Shown here in pieces: positions 1 to 12,110 of a DNA stretch of 64,000 nt. Location of the stretch: assembly GCF_032062135.1 (NCBI RefSeq), contig NC_092862.1, forward strand, positions 44,835,066 to 44,899,065. The letters run 5' to 3'. The position numbers and the translations under genes are program-made. The notes beneath the pieces were generated by a model, which had not been told where the DNA came from, searched no databases, and was given only the letters and a program-made list of their open reading frames with translations. The DNA comes from Pyxicephalus adspersus. Taxonomy: Eukaryota; Chordata; Amphibia; Anura; Pyxicephalidae. Each line of letters starts with the position of its first letter. Positions within the stretch are counted from its first letter, which is position 1.

Positions 1-430
1 CATCTGATCCAGTGATTCTGGAGAGGTCTCTGACTTCGAGGTGACCTGAGCTTTATCTCCACATATATAACCAGTGCTGATTAGCTTGTCTGCAGAGCTC
101 ATTACCATACTAGGCAGAAAAGAGGCAAATGTCAGGAAAGCTGCTTATTTTTCCACACCAAAGCTACTCTGAATACAGCACACAGGGAGATCCCAGCAGG
201 AGTGATCACTAATGTAATTGTCCCTTTGGTGCAGTCTACCTGAGTGCAGAAATTATCACATTATCTCTCATCACAGCACCCAGACTGCTGCTCAGCAGGT
301 CTATAGGACTGGCACCTCTCTGTGCAGGGTGGGAGATGATAAACCTGAGGACATCAGGGAAGACTGACCTTGTAGGGGGATAAACATGGAATAATAAATT
401 GTTGTAGTAATTCAAGAGGGACATGCAGTA
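1..430. other. Unique non-coding sequence, possibly conserved
   Basis: No repeat family recognised and no credible exon. Base composition is more balanced than the AT-rich surroundings, without simple repeats, and there are several homeodomain-like TAATTG/GATTAG cores. That texture is typical of vertebrate conserved non-coding elements, but conservation cannot be seen from one sequence. The open frames here are short and unlike any protein I know. Confidence 0.25.
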
Positions 431-1762
431 TTATTGCAGCTATGGAATAACCCTATAGTATTCAGAGTTATGTCTTTGTTGGAGTTCAAACAGCTGGCAC
501 AGTCCATCCACCACCATCAAAAGTGTAGTGTTGCAACACAATTGGGTCAATTATCAGCATATATTAAACGCATTTTTAATTTATTAGAAAAAGTAAATCT
601 TTATGTTCCCATACCAGCCAATCCAAGCTATGTGATCTTTTTTATATTTTACAGGTAAGAAGATAAAAAGAAAACAAAATAAACAAATAAATAAAGAACA
701 TTCTGACTGTGTTTAATGAGTAACACCATCACTTTCTTGTACTTCAGTTTTATATTACAATAAAAGCAGCACAGCAATACTACATTTACTAATACAGTGC
801 AGCTGTGTAGTATTTATCACACTGCTGGAAAACAAGAGCATTGGATCATTTCTCTTGATGCCTATTAAACCTTGTAGATTTTTGGCCAGGTAGAGCAAAT
901 AAACAAACAGAACAGGGGGCTCTGTGGTTACAAATGTTCCATAAAAAACAAAGAAAAGCAATAATAAACATGCTCCCTGCTACATGGTGCTTGGGGGAAG
1001 AAGGAGATCTAGCCTGCAATTTGAGGTGTCCACTGAAAGTTTGTTACATGATCCAGATAACTACAGTCATATTGGGAAACCTAAGTCTCCAGGTGCACAT
1101 AGAAATTAAATACAGTACTGATCTGACTTTTTTGGCTAATCTGTTTTTAGGATAATCTAATGTCTATAGGTGACTTGTAGATACATACGGCCAATAATAA
1201 ACAGGAACAATAATTATTGGCCAGTTTAGTAAACCTAATCTGAAGGGGTATCCTCCAAAAAATTCTTTTGGTGGTATCACGAGCTATCAATGGGAAAGTA
1301 GATGCCAGGCTGGCCACAGTTGGTCATTTGAGGTCTTCTCCCTAGTACTGGCTCCTAAGACAAATGTCTAAAAGTTTAACTTTGCACTGTTGAGTTCTAT
1401 CACGTTCTACACAGTTCAGCCTGAGGAACAAGAATTTGTTTTGTTTTCCACAAAAAGGAAACTTTGGTATCTATGTTACAGACATTTTCCAACAAACTGC
1501 CAAAGGTTAGAGATACTTTCTGTTGCCCCCCCCCCCAACCCCCTTCCTTTTACTCTCTCACAGCACCACCCTGAAACATTCTACTTTATGGTGTATTTAT
1601 TTAACCTAAATGTACTTATATACCACTGACTGATAAGAGGGCAGACTCCAGGGGTGCCCCCCTGCCTTCACTCATGTTATATACAGTAGTAAATTTACCT
1701 TCTCATTTTAAAATATATGTAACTGAGAGATAGCTAATTAGACACTTAGGAAAAAAATCAAA
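431..1762. other. AT-rich intergenic DNA, nothing recognised
   Basis: No gene or repeat family recognised. There is an 11-base C run at 1526-1536 followed by a second C run, a simple low-complexity tract. Confidence 0.5.
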
Positions 1763-1911
1763 GGGTCTATTTATAAAGCAGTGAATCTGTCATTTACTTA
1801 AACATTCCCTGGCAGAGAATCATTTAGGTTCCTGTGTTTCAATGGCAGTAATTGATTCTCAACAAGGCAAGGTTTCAGTAAATGTCAGATTTGCCGTTTT
1901 ATAAATATACC
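1763..1911. mobile_element. Palindromic MITE, family E (copy E1)
   Basis: The copy opens with GGGTCTATTTATAAAGCAG and closes with an inverted version ending TTTTATAAATATACC. Inside are the paired segments ACATTCCCTGGCAGAGAATC and the GTGTTTCAATGGCAGTAATT spacer seen in four other copies (22351, 24465, 43481 and 46471). The whole element is close to an imperfect palindrome and has no coding capacity. The autonomous partner is not present here. Confidence 0.7.
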
Positions 1912-4900
1912 ACAAAGTGTGCAAATGTAATACCCTGTATCAACCAGTAAACACTATATTTTATTATGCTGCTTGCTAAAATTGAAATTGTTGTTTGAGT
2001 TCTTTTTATTCACTGTTTCTTCCTTTATAGTACTTTAGGGGTTGGCTGTAGGAAAGGATCAGCTTTTTATTTATTTATTTTTTATATGTGACTTTTACAA
2101 GGAATATAATTGCTCTTACCTTACCAGATAGTGAATCTCTTGAACACAATGTCATTCTGTAGCTGGTTACCATTTGAACAGTAAATCATTTCTAAGTTAT
2201 TGACTGACCATCTGATAAGTTAATTTGCATAAGCCCCGGCATTGTGCTGTGTGAGCACAACTGGAAAGCCAAGGTGATGTAACTCAGGCTGCACCTAAAT
2301 ACTACAACACAACTTACAAAATGTGACATTTGTCTACTTATGTAAGGAGCAAAATGCAAGCCAGACTGTTGTTAATATTTATTATGACCATAGAGAATAA
2401 TAATCATTTTTGTGGCACATGAACACCAATCCCAACATAAAGAATCACAGTTTAAAGATACAAAGGGTTAAAACAATAATCCATAACCCAGGAAAAACAT
2501 AAGGGATAATATAATATTTTGATAAACTATACACAAATTCAGTTATTATGCAAATATTCACAAAAACAAAGACAATATATTATTAAATACAATTAAAACA
2601 TACAAAGTGTCATACAATCATATTTAAATTTTCTTACTGACTAGACTTTGGCAGTAAAACTAGCAGAAGTTGAATATTCCTATGAGACATGGTTGTTTAT
2701 GTTGTGTATGTTTTAATGGAAGTTTATTAATATATATTGTTTGTGTTTTGTGAGTACTTCTCTAATACAGGAAGCTGTATATTTTTTATGAAATATTGTA
2801 ATATTCTTTATGATTTTTTTCCCTAGGTTATGGATTATTGATGCCTCTAAAATCTTGTGTTTGGTTTTGTGTTAACCCTTTGTATACCTAATATGGTCAG
2901 CAGAAAAACTAACCATTGTAATAACTAAGTTCATTCAAATACCTAATTGCAATGCCATATCAACTAGCTTAAGCCACACGTAATTCTTGTACAGTTTCCA
3001 CCCATATGATCAAGACAAGGTGCCTATAGACAGTAGATGACAGTCTACAAATCCAGCCATATTTGGGTGGTTCAGAAGACAATAAAATGTCTATAGGGCA
3101 GCACACAGCAGATACCAATGACCTCACTGTTTGAGAATTGCTATTGCTCTCTCTGAGATAAGCTGGCACCAGGACTGCCTGCTATGCTCTCTTATTCTAG
3201 GCAGTGCTGTAGTTTAGGTCAATGGAGCAGAGTGGTTGAGCTCTACATGAGCAGTTCACACCAATAGTGGCCTCGTATTTATGTATTTTGAGTGTATGGT
3301 CAGCGCATACATGTTTGATTGCTCACTGGTGTCCATGGTCAGCTTTCCTATTTTACAAACTACTGATAGATGGACACTTTAAAAAGAGAGAGGTTGGGAA
3401 AGATAAAATCACCATTTTATTTCTGGCTCTTTGCTGTTGGGGATTTCCATACACTTACTGTGTGGTCAATTTTAGAAAACCTCCCTAAAGTAACCCTGGA
3501 TAGCAGTAAAAAAAAACAAAAAAAAACAGGCATCTCAACCTTTCTCAGCCTATCCAACAAACCTTTCTGGATTTACTGCCACTCATGGCTTCATTTGAGG
3601 TATTTCCTCTATTGTACCCGTACTAATGTCATGTGAATTTTCTGTTTTATGTGTCCATGGTGTATATTTTTCTTCAATTTGTGTTTGGTAAAACCGTTGT
3701 CAATAAGTGAAAAGAAATCTCTGTGACAGGGCTCTGGTGGAAACTTGACAGTGGTTTCAATGTTTTTCTCATCTTATCCCATATCATCAAAAATTGCTGG
3801 ACATTCACTTTAAATCATGTATAGAAATCGCTGAGTTGCAGAGAATCCTGTGATTCACCCTACAAACTCTCTTATATCTTTAACTCTTCTGCTAGGTTTT
3901 TCTGCAAATGTCCCTAATGGCTTTAAATAGCAAACACAAATGTAAAAACAGCTGTGAAGGTTATGAATTAGTAGTGCTCCTTCCTAGGCTATTGCCTTAA
4001 ATGTTAATCAAAGATTATAAAAACGGCTAGAAAAGTTTAGAATGTGTCAAAAAAAATTCAATGAATATTGTTTAAATAGTCTCAGAATATTTAGCAACAT
4101 TATTGTGATTCCAGGTGGAAAAACAAACAACAACAAAATAATATTTATAACATAGATAAATGCAATGTTCAACAAGATCCAATACTTTTGTACCGCCTAC
4201 ATAGCAGATTATGTGTTGAACCATCATGTGATCTAGCTACGCATTGGAGAGTATTGCTCTTGAAATGTCTGAGGATGATAAATTCTCTCAATCTAAATAT
4301 CGCTGATAGAAAGGAAACACAGCAGTGTGTCTTATCATAATATTGCTGATCTATGAGCCATTAGTATGAAATATGAAGTAGTATTATCTATGTTGTAGTG
4401 TTGGTATACCTATGTGTTGTATGCATATTGTATGAAATGTTAATATTATCCTTGTAGTCTGTTAATCACTTGGGGAAATACATTGATGTTTTCTGTTATA
4501 CATAATATGAAGCACTTGTTTCATGTTACAAGTAGTACTGGGCAAATTGGCCTGGGTTTAAATGGCCACGCCATGGGATAATGGAATCACCAATTGGGCA
4601 GTTTCAATCTTTTTTTTACTGAATTGATGTGATCTACACAATGAGAAAAGCAAGGATTTTTGAAATATTTATGTTTCATAAACCTGTGTTAGATTCAGAA
4701 AAGATTCCATAAACTTGAACTTATAGTCTATCTGAAAAAAAAAAAAAAGAAAAGCATAGGACAAAACAAAATGTTTAAAGGATGGGGATAGATTCTTTTA
4801 ATGTGGCTTAAAGGGCAACATTCATAAACAAATGGTTGTTATATGCCTTAAAGCTGTACGTTGTGGTGTCACGGAACGCTAGATAGAACACTAGATAGAT

Positions 4901-6212
4901 CTCAGCGACAGAGTTCATTGGATGCAAATATTTGGTTGTGGAATGGATTTATCTTTTTCAATTGACTTGGCTAATGTACAGCAGCAGCATTCCAATCTGA
5001 CACATTTCAGTTTGGAAAAAAACATTTTTTTCACCTTACTTCAGCAGTGACACATGTTTTTTTATTAAAGGATAAAAGACTTGCTTGGACTGGCAGGAAA
5101 AGACTGGGCACAGTTCACTGTAGCTCTTCCAGTTCTCACCATTCACAGGTAGATGCTACAATATTGTAAAACTGCGAGTGAGGCTAGGTTTAAATTTACT
5201 AAAATCAAAGAACACAATTTAGTGTTATACTACAAAAATGAGGTCACTACAGAGGATACAGTAGTGTAAGTATAGTGTAAGTATATAGATATGAATATCT
5301 ACTTCCAGTAGCAGTATGTACCTGTAAATGTAAAAATACATTTCACATTTGGGTGATATGTTTAAAAAAAACTACTTTGATCTGCTTTGTTTCTTTTCAA
5401 TGCCAAAAGCGTGTTAATGTATACTTATGTTTGTGTACATTTATACTTATTTTGAACATTTTTTCACGTAGGTCTGTTTATAAAATGACCCTTCTATAGA
5501 TCACATCAAAACATTTATTCATCAAGAAGTATGGGTAATGAGAATGTCAGCTCAGTTTGTCAACTTCCACCTCGGTGAACACAATAAAGTACACAATAAA
5601 AATAGATATCAATATATTTTGACAGCAAATAATACCACCTGCAGCCAACATGGTTGTGTTAACTGTAAATATACAAGTTTCACAGTAATAGCTCATTTAT
5701 GCAAATGTAAAAGGGCCTGGAATATATCAAGGGAGGAACCTAGGGAAGTTGTACTGTCCCTATTGATACTGCATTGCTCTGAGATGAACATCCCCTTTTC
5801 CTCTTTATTAACATGAACAACAAATTATGTTTACTGGAATATAACTTTACTGATCTGTTCCCCCCCTTGTGTCTGAAACTGGTGTATTTATTTCTGCCTA
5901 TACATGAAATAAAACCTGTAAATATTCAGTTTTAACATTTTTAGACAAAAACACATGCCTTTTTAGTTACTGAATGCAGAGTTTTTTTCTTTCATGTAAA
6001 ATAAAGACATATTTGTTTAACTAAATATATAAAACAGCATCTTCATTTTTTTTATTCAGGTGGTACCTGTTTATATTTTATATTAGGGTTTGTGAATTTG
6101 GATTTGCACTATTTAGGTAATTCCCAACACAAACAATACAATAAACATAATATTACTTGTAAAGTCTTAAATATAAGTACAGTGACATCAATATTTATAA
6201 TACAACTAACCA
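1912..6212. other. Long unique AT-rich stretch
   Basis: No gene found; only short open frames that resemble no protein. Around 2200-2330 lies a block with a TTAATTTGCATAA octamer/homeodomain-like site that could be a conserved element. 2960-3230 resembles a second place in the window (see its entry). The rest is AT-rich sequence with A and T runs, for example 4735-4750. Confidence 0.45.
2960..3230. repeat. Unclassified dispersed repeat, copy 1
   Basis: The block around GATAAGCTGGCACC (about 3158-3171) and the flanking TGCCTGCT...CTCTTATTCT recurs in the same order at 27880-28080. The similarity also covers an upstream AATGTCTAYAGR segment. Ends were not identified and the class is unknown. 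It is called only because two diverged copies share several blocks in the same order. Confidence 0.35.
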
Positions 6213-6539
6213 AGGTACACATGTTTTCACTTCATTTACTTTTCTGGTCATCACCTGGTTCTTAGCAGGTCTAGAAATGAGATAAATACAACCTCAGATG
6301 AACATGATACACTTGATATGTATGAAAGCAGTGTGTAACAAAATTAATTATACATTTTCTACATCCAATGGTGGGTGAGAGGGTAAATAAGTGCACTCCA
6401 TTAATTGAGATTCATTATCAGCAAGTGTGTCCACCTGTATAACAGCGGAAGTTTTAGCAGTATGATGGTCTGGAGCATTCAAGTGTGTGTTAACAAAATG
6501 CCAAGAGGATAGACATCAGCAATGATCTAAAAGAAGTAA

Positions 6540-7560
6540 CAGAACAGTTGCCAGTCTTCCCAGGAAATGACTTCCCAGCAAACTTACCCCAAGGTCAGAT
6601 CTTTCAATGCTCAGAGAAATTCAAAATTTCATCTCAGATTCAACAGTTCTCAGTTAGCAGTTCAGTGGCTTGCAAAATTGCATCTAGCCAAACCACAAGA
6701 CCTCAACAGTGGTGGTAAACCTTTCTGGACCTACAAACCACTAAACTTACTGGACCACGCATGCGCGGGGGAGCTGGGTGTCACTCAAAGGGGAAGAAAC
6801 TTCTCCCATAGTGACGTCATGATGCCAGAACCCGCCCAGTCTCCTATCGCAGGCTCAGACTAGAGACACAACCCATCCACTTCCCTGAGCCTGCGATCGG
6901 AGAGACATGGTCCATGGCTCTGGCAGGTGCGTCCTCCCACCAGGGTCTTTTTCCTGATCCCACTTGGGGGCACGCCGGCCAGAGCCAGGGCCACCAAAAT
7001 CTCCTCACGGAGCACCAGTGGTCCATGCTCCTCTAGAATGTGGACAGAATAAGGAAATTGGAATTTGGTCTTGTGGACAGACAAGACCAAAAGGGAGATG
7101 TTCAGCTATACTGCACAGTGGAATTTTGGCAAAAAACATACCCAACATATTAATACAAACACCTCATAACAACTGTCAAGCATGGTGGTGAATGGGTGAT
7201 TTGGGCTTGTTAAACAGCCACAGTACCCGGGCTCTTTGCAGTCACTGAGTCAATCATGGAATTTAATCTGTGAAAGTAATTTGTGTGGCAGCAAAGCTTG
7301 GCTACATTACAATGATCCCAAGCACACCAGCAAATCTATAAAAGAACATAATCAAGGTGTGTAAAGGCCCAGTCAAAGTCCAGACCTCAACTTGACCTAA
7401 AGGTTCTGGTGGGGGATTTAGAGAGCTGTGCATAAATGCATGATCACACCTCAATGAAAGGAAGCAATGTTGGAAAGAAGAGTGGGCCAAAATCCCTCCA
7501 CAACGACGTGAGAGACTTATAAAGTTCTACAGAAAATTATTATTTAGTATTCAAGGTGTT
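6540..7560 (+). pseudogene. Tc1-like transposase, broken remnant
   Basis: This is the relic of a DDE transposase that would cut and paste the surrounding Tc1-like element. Recognisable pieces in order are: a region coding for the CAGTTGCCAGTCTTCCCAGG stretch near the N-terminal third; the first catalytic region, read here as WTDKTK where the family has WTDETK (about 7068-7090); the second, read as NDPKHTSKS with the catalytic aspartate replaced by tyrosine (about 7308-7338); the third, DLNLT followed by a stop where the family has DLNPIE (about 7385-7405); and the C-terminal AKIPPQRCERL region (about 7488-7520). Deletions, stops and a hAT insertion break the frame. At least the second aspartate and the final glutamate are lost, so this is a dead gene. 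Confidence 0.75.
6704..7031 (-). mobile_element. hAT-type non-autonomous element nested in the Tc1 relic
   Basis: This is a reverse-orientation homologue of the 296-bp element at 58144-58439. Matching blocks include GGACCACGCATGCG, GTGTCACTCAAA, CCCTGAGCCTGCGATC and CATGGCTCTGGCAGGTGCG. The left end CAGTGGTGGTAAACC corresponds to the TIR CAGTGGTCGCCAACC of the other copy. The right end is eroded, so the boundary is approximate. Tc1 transposase sequence is interrupted at this point (GACCTC before, CCTCTAGA after), so the hAT copy arrived after the Tc1 copy. Confidence 0.7.
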
Positions 7561-7726
7561 TGTACAAGCTTAATTATAGGGTGTACTTAGCTTTTTTCAC
7601 ATTGTTTCATTTAGGCAAAATTTGTTAAATAAATAAATAAACCGGAATCTGTTGTGTGTTGTCTTTTAATTATGCCCTGATACATAAAACATTAGATTTG
7701 GGTGTACTTTCTTTTTCCCAATGAGT

Positions 7727-8083
7727 ATACTATATATATAAAAATGTTGTGTAAGTGTAATACAATACTCCAGATAAAAACTTGATAGGGTGACATGTAC
7801 CACAAGGGAATGATTGTATTTTGCCTTTCCCATGTCACCACCTTTATAGGAACTGTCAGGATTTCCTTGTAATACACACTTTGCTATCTGTAAGCCTCAC
7901 AAAGCTATTTATTACACCAGTGTCTGGGGTGTGTCAGACCACCCCAATTAGCCATGACTATATCACAACAGATACTCTGGGGTCAGTGCTTTTGCTCTTA
8001 GTTCAGTAACTTTAAGTCCATCTTTTATAATCCTCCCAGACAAAAGTTGCAACTATCCTGATAACAAACACACATTTTGTATG
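7727..8083. other. Unique AT-rich spacer
   Basis: Nothing recognised between the Tc1 relic and the next hAT element. Confidence 0.5.
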
Positions 8084-8091
8084 GCGTAGGC

Positions 8092-8795
8092 TAGAATTTC
8101 TCAACCTTTTTAACATGAGGAAACAACTGGAAATAACTGTCTAGTCTTAGGGAACCCTGACAATATTATTCCACAGCTCACAGTACATTGGCGTGGTCAT
8201 CAGAAGAATGTTTCTTACTTTGCTGGACAGTGGGAGGAATGGCATTCTTACAGATAGTCAAAGAAATTGTATCACTGGTAACTGACCTAAAGCTACGTAC
8301 ACACTTCCAATTATTATCGTTGGTAAACGAACGACGAACGATCCTGCACGATATCTGCGAACGATCGTATAGCACCGATCCTGTACATACAGATAACGAC
8401 ACAATCGTTCGTAGATATTGTACACACAATAGAAGCGATCGTTTGAACGATACAGGAAGTTACGTGCACCGCAGGAACGTTCGTTCATCACGCATGCTCA
8501 GACCATGGACGATCAATGAACGATCGTACACACGAACGATGGTCAACGATCGTCGTCCAATCCGATCCGCCGGTCCGGTCGTTCATTTCCAACGACTTTC
8601 CTCGTTCGTCGGCGTCGTTGGTTACTTTTTTTACGAACGATTTTTGCCCAATCGATCGTTCGTCGTTCGTTCGTCGTTCATTTTGAACGATAAAAATTGG
8701 AAGTGTGTACGCAGCTTAAGAGGCACAAATTGCTCTCTGCTCAAGAAATGCCTAGAATCTTCCTAGGGTTCCATGGGACCCTGGTTGAGACACTG
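8092..8795. mobile_element. hAT-type element carrying a nested MITE
   Basis: The left end TAGAATTTCTCAACC pairs with the right end GGTTGAGACACTG. Flanking 8-mers GCGTAGGC (8084-8091) and GCTTAGAC (8796-8803) agree at six of eight positions, as expected for an old 8-bp hAT target duplication. Near the right end GGGTTCCATGGGACCCTGG is the typical sub-terminal segment of this widespread vertebrate family. No transposase remains. A MITE of family A sits inside (8288-8719), so only about 270 bases belong to the hAT element. Confidence 0.65.
8288..8719. mobile_element. CpG-rich TIR element, family A (copy A1)
   Basis: The left end TAAAGCTACGTACACAC and the right end GTGTGTACGCAGCTTAA form inverted termini; the inverted repeat continues inward as TTCCAATTATTATCGTT. 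The interior is rich in CGAACGATCGT-type palindromes and CpG, unlike the flanks, suggesting a relatively recent insertion. It is very similar along its length to 19418-19847. No transposase is encoded. Any open frame through it also runs into the flanking hAT sequence and is a by-product. Confidence 0.8.
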
Positions 8796-8803
8796 GCTTA
8801 GAC

Positions 8804-9989
8804 CTATCATTCCCCATCCATCTAATATAACAATCCTATCAAATAAATGCCTTATATGATCTGTGATCTATTTTACTTTAATTTTATTAGTTATTATTAC
8901 CAGGTTATTTTTTAATATTGCATTGCAGTTTTTGATTGTTGAGTCAGTTGTTGAGTCCTATAAAGGTATTCTGCTTTGTATATGGGGATCTTGGAATCTT
9001 TATTTTTTAAAAATTAGGATCACTTTGATTTACAAAAAAAATTATAGCAATGTAAAATTAGATGGCATCCTATAATTTTTAAGCTACCGGTAATCACTGA
9101 TAATAAATGATAATCGTTTAACAACAAACACTTGTGCTAGCCAATCATGCACAATGCAAAGGCAGGATTATCAATCAAACACCTTGTCACTTTTTGGTAT
9201 TACAGAGCAAAATCATGGAATGTGATTTGGCCTATTGCTTCTTGTCTAAGCACAACCAAAAGATTTATTATATAGATGTACCCAGTTTTTACTTAGCAGA
9301 GAGAATTATTATCCCTTTCCAGGGATATTCTAAGTTAACAGACTATATTCCTTTAGTAAATCAACCCTAATGTCTTCTGCTATCTATATGCAAAACAATT
9401 ATATTTGGAGCTTGTCTTATGCTTACAAATACCATACTTGGGTAACTGCTTACTCTCAGGGCTATACGCAGTATCTTCTATTTTTTAAAGCGGGTTGGAA
9501 ACTATTCTTTAATTACCAACAGTTCATAAAAAAGTTTTTTTTTTCCACAATTTTGTCCCTATTGCCAGCTAAATCACACTGATACAGTATGATATGTTAT
9601 CAGATAAAGGGTATGCATCTGTCTGAATGTTGTTCGGAATACAACCAATGCTGAGCCACATTTCTGTGGTGTGGCTAATAATATAATTTTATTGCAAAAC
9701 ATGTTTTTTTCCTGTGTCCCTAGATGACAAGCATTTAACCCTTGCAGTGTAGGGGTAGCCTCGATGTAAGGGTATTTGTTTTAACTGAATTGGAGCTTAA
9801 GGAAACTTTAGTAACACCATTCAAGAAATGTTAATGTATAGGATTTTTTAGTTGAGGTATACTAGACTGTGGGTGAGATCTGAAGGATTTTACACACATT
9901 GTGATCTACCTCCACTCCACCAGACCTAATGCCACTTTTCCAAAATCATCATATGATCATCTCTGACAGGTTACAGCCCAGGAACTGAT
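8804..9989. other. Unique AT-rich DNA
   Basis: No gene or repeat family recognised. Only short chance frames. Confidence 0.5.
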
Positions 9990-9995
9990 GATCAT

Positions 9996-11915
9996 CTTTT
10001 TTTTCATAAATGTATCTGTATTGAATTTTTGGCATATAGATAGAAAAACAGAAATACAAGTAACAAAGGCAAGAATAATACAATAGAAAATAAGAACAAA
10101 AGAAAAAGGGAATGTTACATCAGATACAAAGCAAAATACAATCAAAGCTCAAATAACAATACATTACTAAGAACAGGAAATGTTAAATTTAACAATATTA
10201 AATACTATCTTAGTTCAATATTCCTCAGTTCTTTAATATCAGACTTGCTTTTCATATGTTAAAAAGAAATATGACACATAGAATCTAAATACAATGGAAA
10301 CGTGCAATTAAAATGTTAAACAAAATAAATAAATAAATATAACAAAATAACTAATTTGACGTAACTATAGTTACTTAACCAAACCAAGGCAGATAAAAAG
10401 AAAATAAGGAGTGGGTGAAATAATGGGGGGGTGGTTGAGGACTTGGGTTTTTCAGATTGGAAATTTTCAAGTCCTACGGGGCTGCGTACAAAATGAGACA
10501 AAAGTACCCAAAGTACATAACCATATTAGGAGCCTATACTTTGTTAAATTTGTCCAATCGATCATATAACCTTGCAGTCAGCTCCTCCATCAGGTAAACA
10601 TCCTTAATATGGTTAATCAGGGTTGAACAGGTAGTTGGGAGGAGGATTTCCAATTTTTGGCAACCAGGCACCTGGCTGCTGTGAGTATGTTAGTCATCAA
10701 GCATTTACTGGGCTTGGACATCTACCATATCGGCAATCCTAGGAGGTGAGTTAGGAGGTCTAAGGTTATAGGAACCTCTAGCAATTATTCAAGGAGCTTA
10801 TTAACCATTTGACAGTAGGGGACTATACGTGGGCAAGACCAGAAGATGTGCTGCAAGGTACCCACATCAGGATATATCCTTTGAAGCACCTCCGGTGTTA
10901 GGTAGCAGTGCATAACAATTTTGTAGGTGTTTTCCTTTTATACCATACACAAAGAGATTTTTTGAGCCTGTTGCCATATAAAGTCATCTGGAAGCTCCCT
11001 CCCCAAAACAGTTTCCCATTTTTGCATGTACATATGTTTTGGGGAAGGAGTAGTGAGCTCTAATTGTAAAATCTGATAGATGTTAGTGATCAGACCCCTC
11101 TGAGATGGTCCACCAGCACAGATTCTCTCAAAGAAGGTAAATGAGGGGAACAACAACACCTTTTGTCAGGGTTTGAGCATAATACCTAATCTGAAGTTAG
11201 CTATAAAATGTTATTGTATTAGTCTCAAATTTTTGCTGAATCTCTTGAAATGACAGTGGTCTTCTGGTATAGGGATCAACAATCTGCCTATAATGAAAGA
11301 GTGAACTCTTATGCCGCGGCGGGGCCATAGAATGTGAGGTGCTGTCCGGTATTTCAGGTGTGTGGAGGAAAGATGTGAGTAGAGAGGCATTAGCTGTAAG
11401 GCAAAATTTACGTTTACAGTAAGACCAAATACGCCTGGTAAACTGAATTGGGGCTAGTAGAGTGAACCCTATTCAGGTTGCCCCACAGCAAAGAGTTGGG
11501 ATGTAATGGTGCCATCCATAATTTCTCTAATTTCATCTAACGATTAAAGGACCGCAGGGTCATCCAAGAAGTTAGAAGCCGATGATGAGAGGGGTAATAT
11601 TATTTAAAAAAAATCTGGAACCCCAAGTTCCCTTGTACTACGTAGGGGACATAAAACACAAAATTTCTCCCAAAAAAGGAGATTGGTAGGGATTTTTATT
11701 TCCTGAGTAACCCTGTGACTTCTCTAAAGAGCGGGACATAGTTTTATAAAGAGTATGATATGTCAGAGTCAAGGAAATCCCCAGGTATTTAAGTCAGTCT
11801 TCCAATTAGGACACCGTGATTGGAGGTGGCATACCAGACTTTCCGGGAGAATATTTGGAACAGCCTATGTTTTGGTCAAGTTAATTTTTTATTCCGAGAG
11901 GGCGCCATATTCATT
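9996..11915 (-). mobile_element. L1-class LINE, 5'-truncated (copy L1-A)
   Basis: Minus-strand LINE. The low-coordinate edge is an A-rich 3' end (T run at 9997-10004 on the given strand) followed by an A-poor, T-rich 3' untranslated region up to about 10520, then ORF2 C-terminal coding sequence to about 11915. A SINE/LINE tail adjoins the upstream edge. The endonuclease and the main catalytic part of reverse transcriptase are absent, as in a typical 5'-truncated insertion. Class assignment rests on the ORF2 motifs in the paired entry. Confidence 0.75.
10540..11915 (-). pseudogene. LINE ORF2 C-terminal region, degenerate
   Basis: Read on the minus strand from high to low coordinates, the frames contain KINLTKT (about 11885), KYLGISLTLTYHTLY (about 11795-11750), RPLSFQEIQQKF (about 11270-11235), a KWETVLGRELPDDFIW segment (about 11030-10980), TLQHIFWSCPRIVPY (about 10862-10815), AARCLVAKNWK (about 10680-10645) and HIKDVYLMEELTARLYD (about 10612-10560). 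This order and wording is the conserved tail of L1/Tx1-type ORF2, downstream of the reverse transcriptase active site. Stops and frameshifts separate the blocks, so it is not functional. The cysteine pair normally just before the TLQHIFWSCP block is lost. Confidence 0.8.
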
Positions 11916-11934
11916 GTGTGTTACTTCCCCCACC

Positions 11935-12110
11935 TCCTAGATTGTAAGCTCTTTGGGGCAGGGTCTTCTCCTCCTCCTGTGTCACTGTCTGTATTTATCT
12001 GTCATTTCCAACCTCTATTTAATGTACAGCGCTGCGTAATATGTTGGTGCTATATAAATCCTGATTAATATTATTATTTTTAATAATAATAATAATAATA
12101 ATAATAAAAA
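11935..12110 (+). repeat. SINE/LINE tail ending in a TAA microsatellite
   Basis: Reads GATTGTAAGCTCTTTGGGGC, then TGTACAGCGCTGCGTAATAT and GGTGCTATATAAATCCTG, closing in (TAA)n. This is the common frog 3' tail shared by tRNA-headed SINEs and their LINE partners (L2/CR1-like, from memory). Related, reverse-oriented tails occur at 17861, 43963 and 60162, and a full SINE at 25051. It lies directly upstream of the L1-A remnant. Confidence 0.7.

Larger units (their letters stand above)
6213..7726 (+). mobile_element. Decayed Tc1/mariner-class transposon with long terminal inverted repeats
   Basis: I recognise the nucleotide sequence of a common vertebrate Tc1-like family. The left part has AAGTGCACTCCATTAATTGA and the right end closes with GGGTGTACTTTCTTTTTCCC beside TA-rich sequence. 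The left flank around 6250-6305 (TTAGCAGGTCTAGAAATGAG, then TACAACCTCAGATGAACA) fits the family's long inverted repeat. Ends are approximate. The copy has lost internal segments, including most of the paired-like DNA-binding region, and carries a hAT insertion at about 6704-7031. It must be non-functional. Confidence 0.75.

Noticed and set aside
8188..8766. 192-codon open frame
   Set aside because: It starts in hAT sequence and runs through MITE A1. The MITE is CpG-rich and poor in stop codons, which opens frames by chance on both strands; no domain is recognisable.
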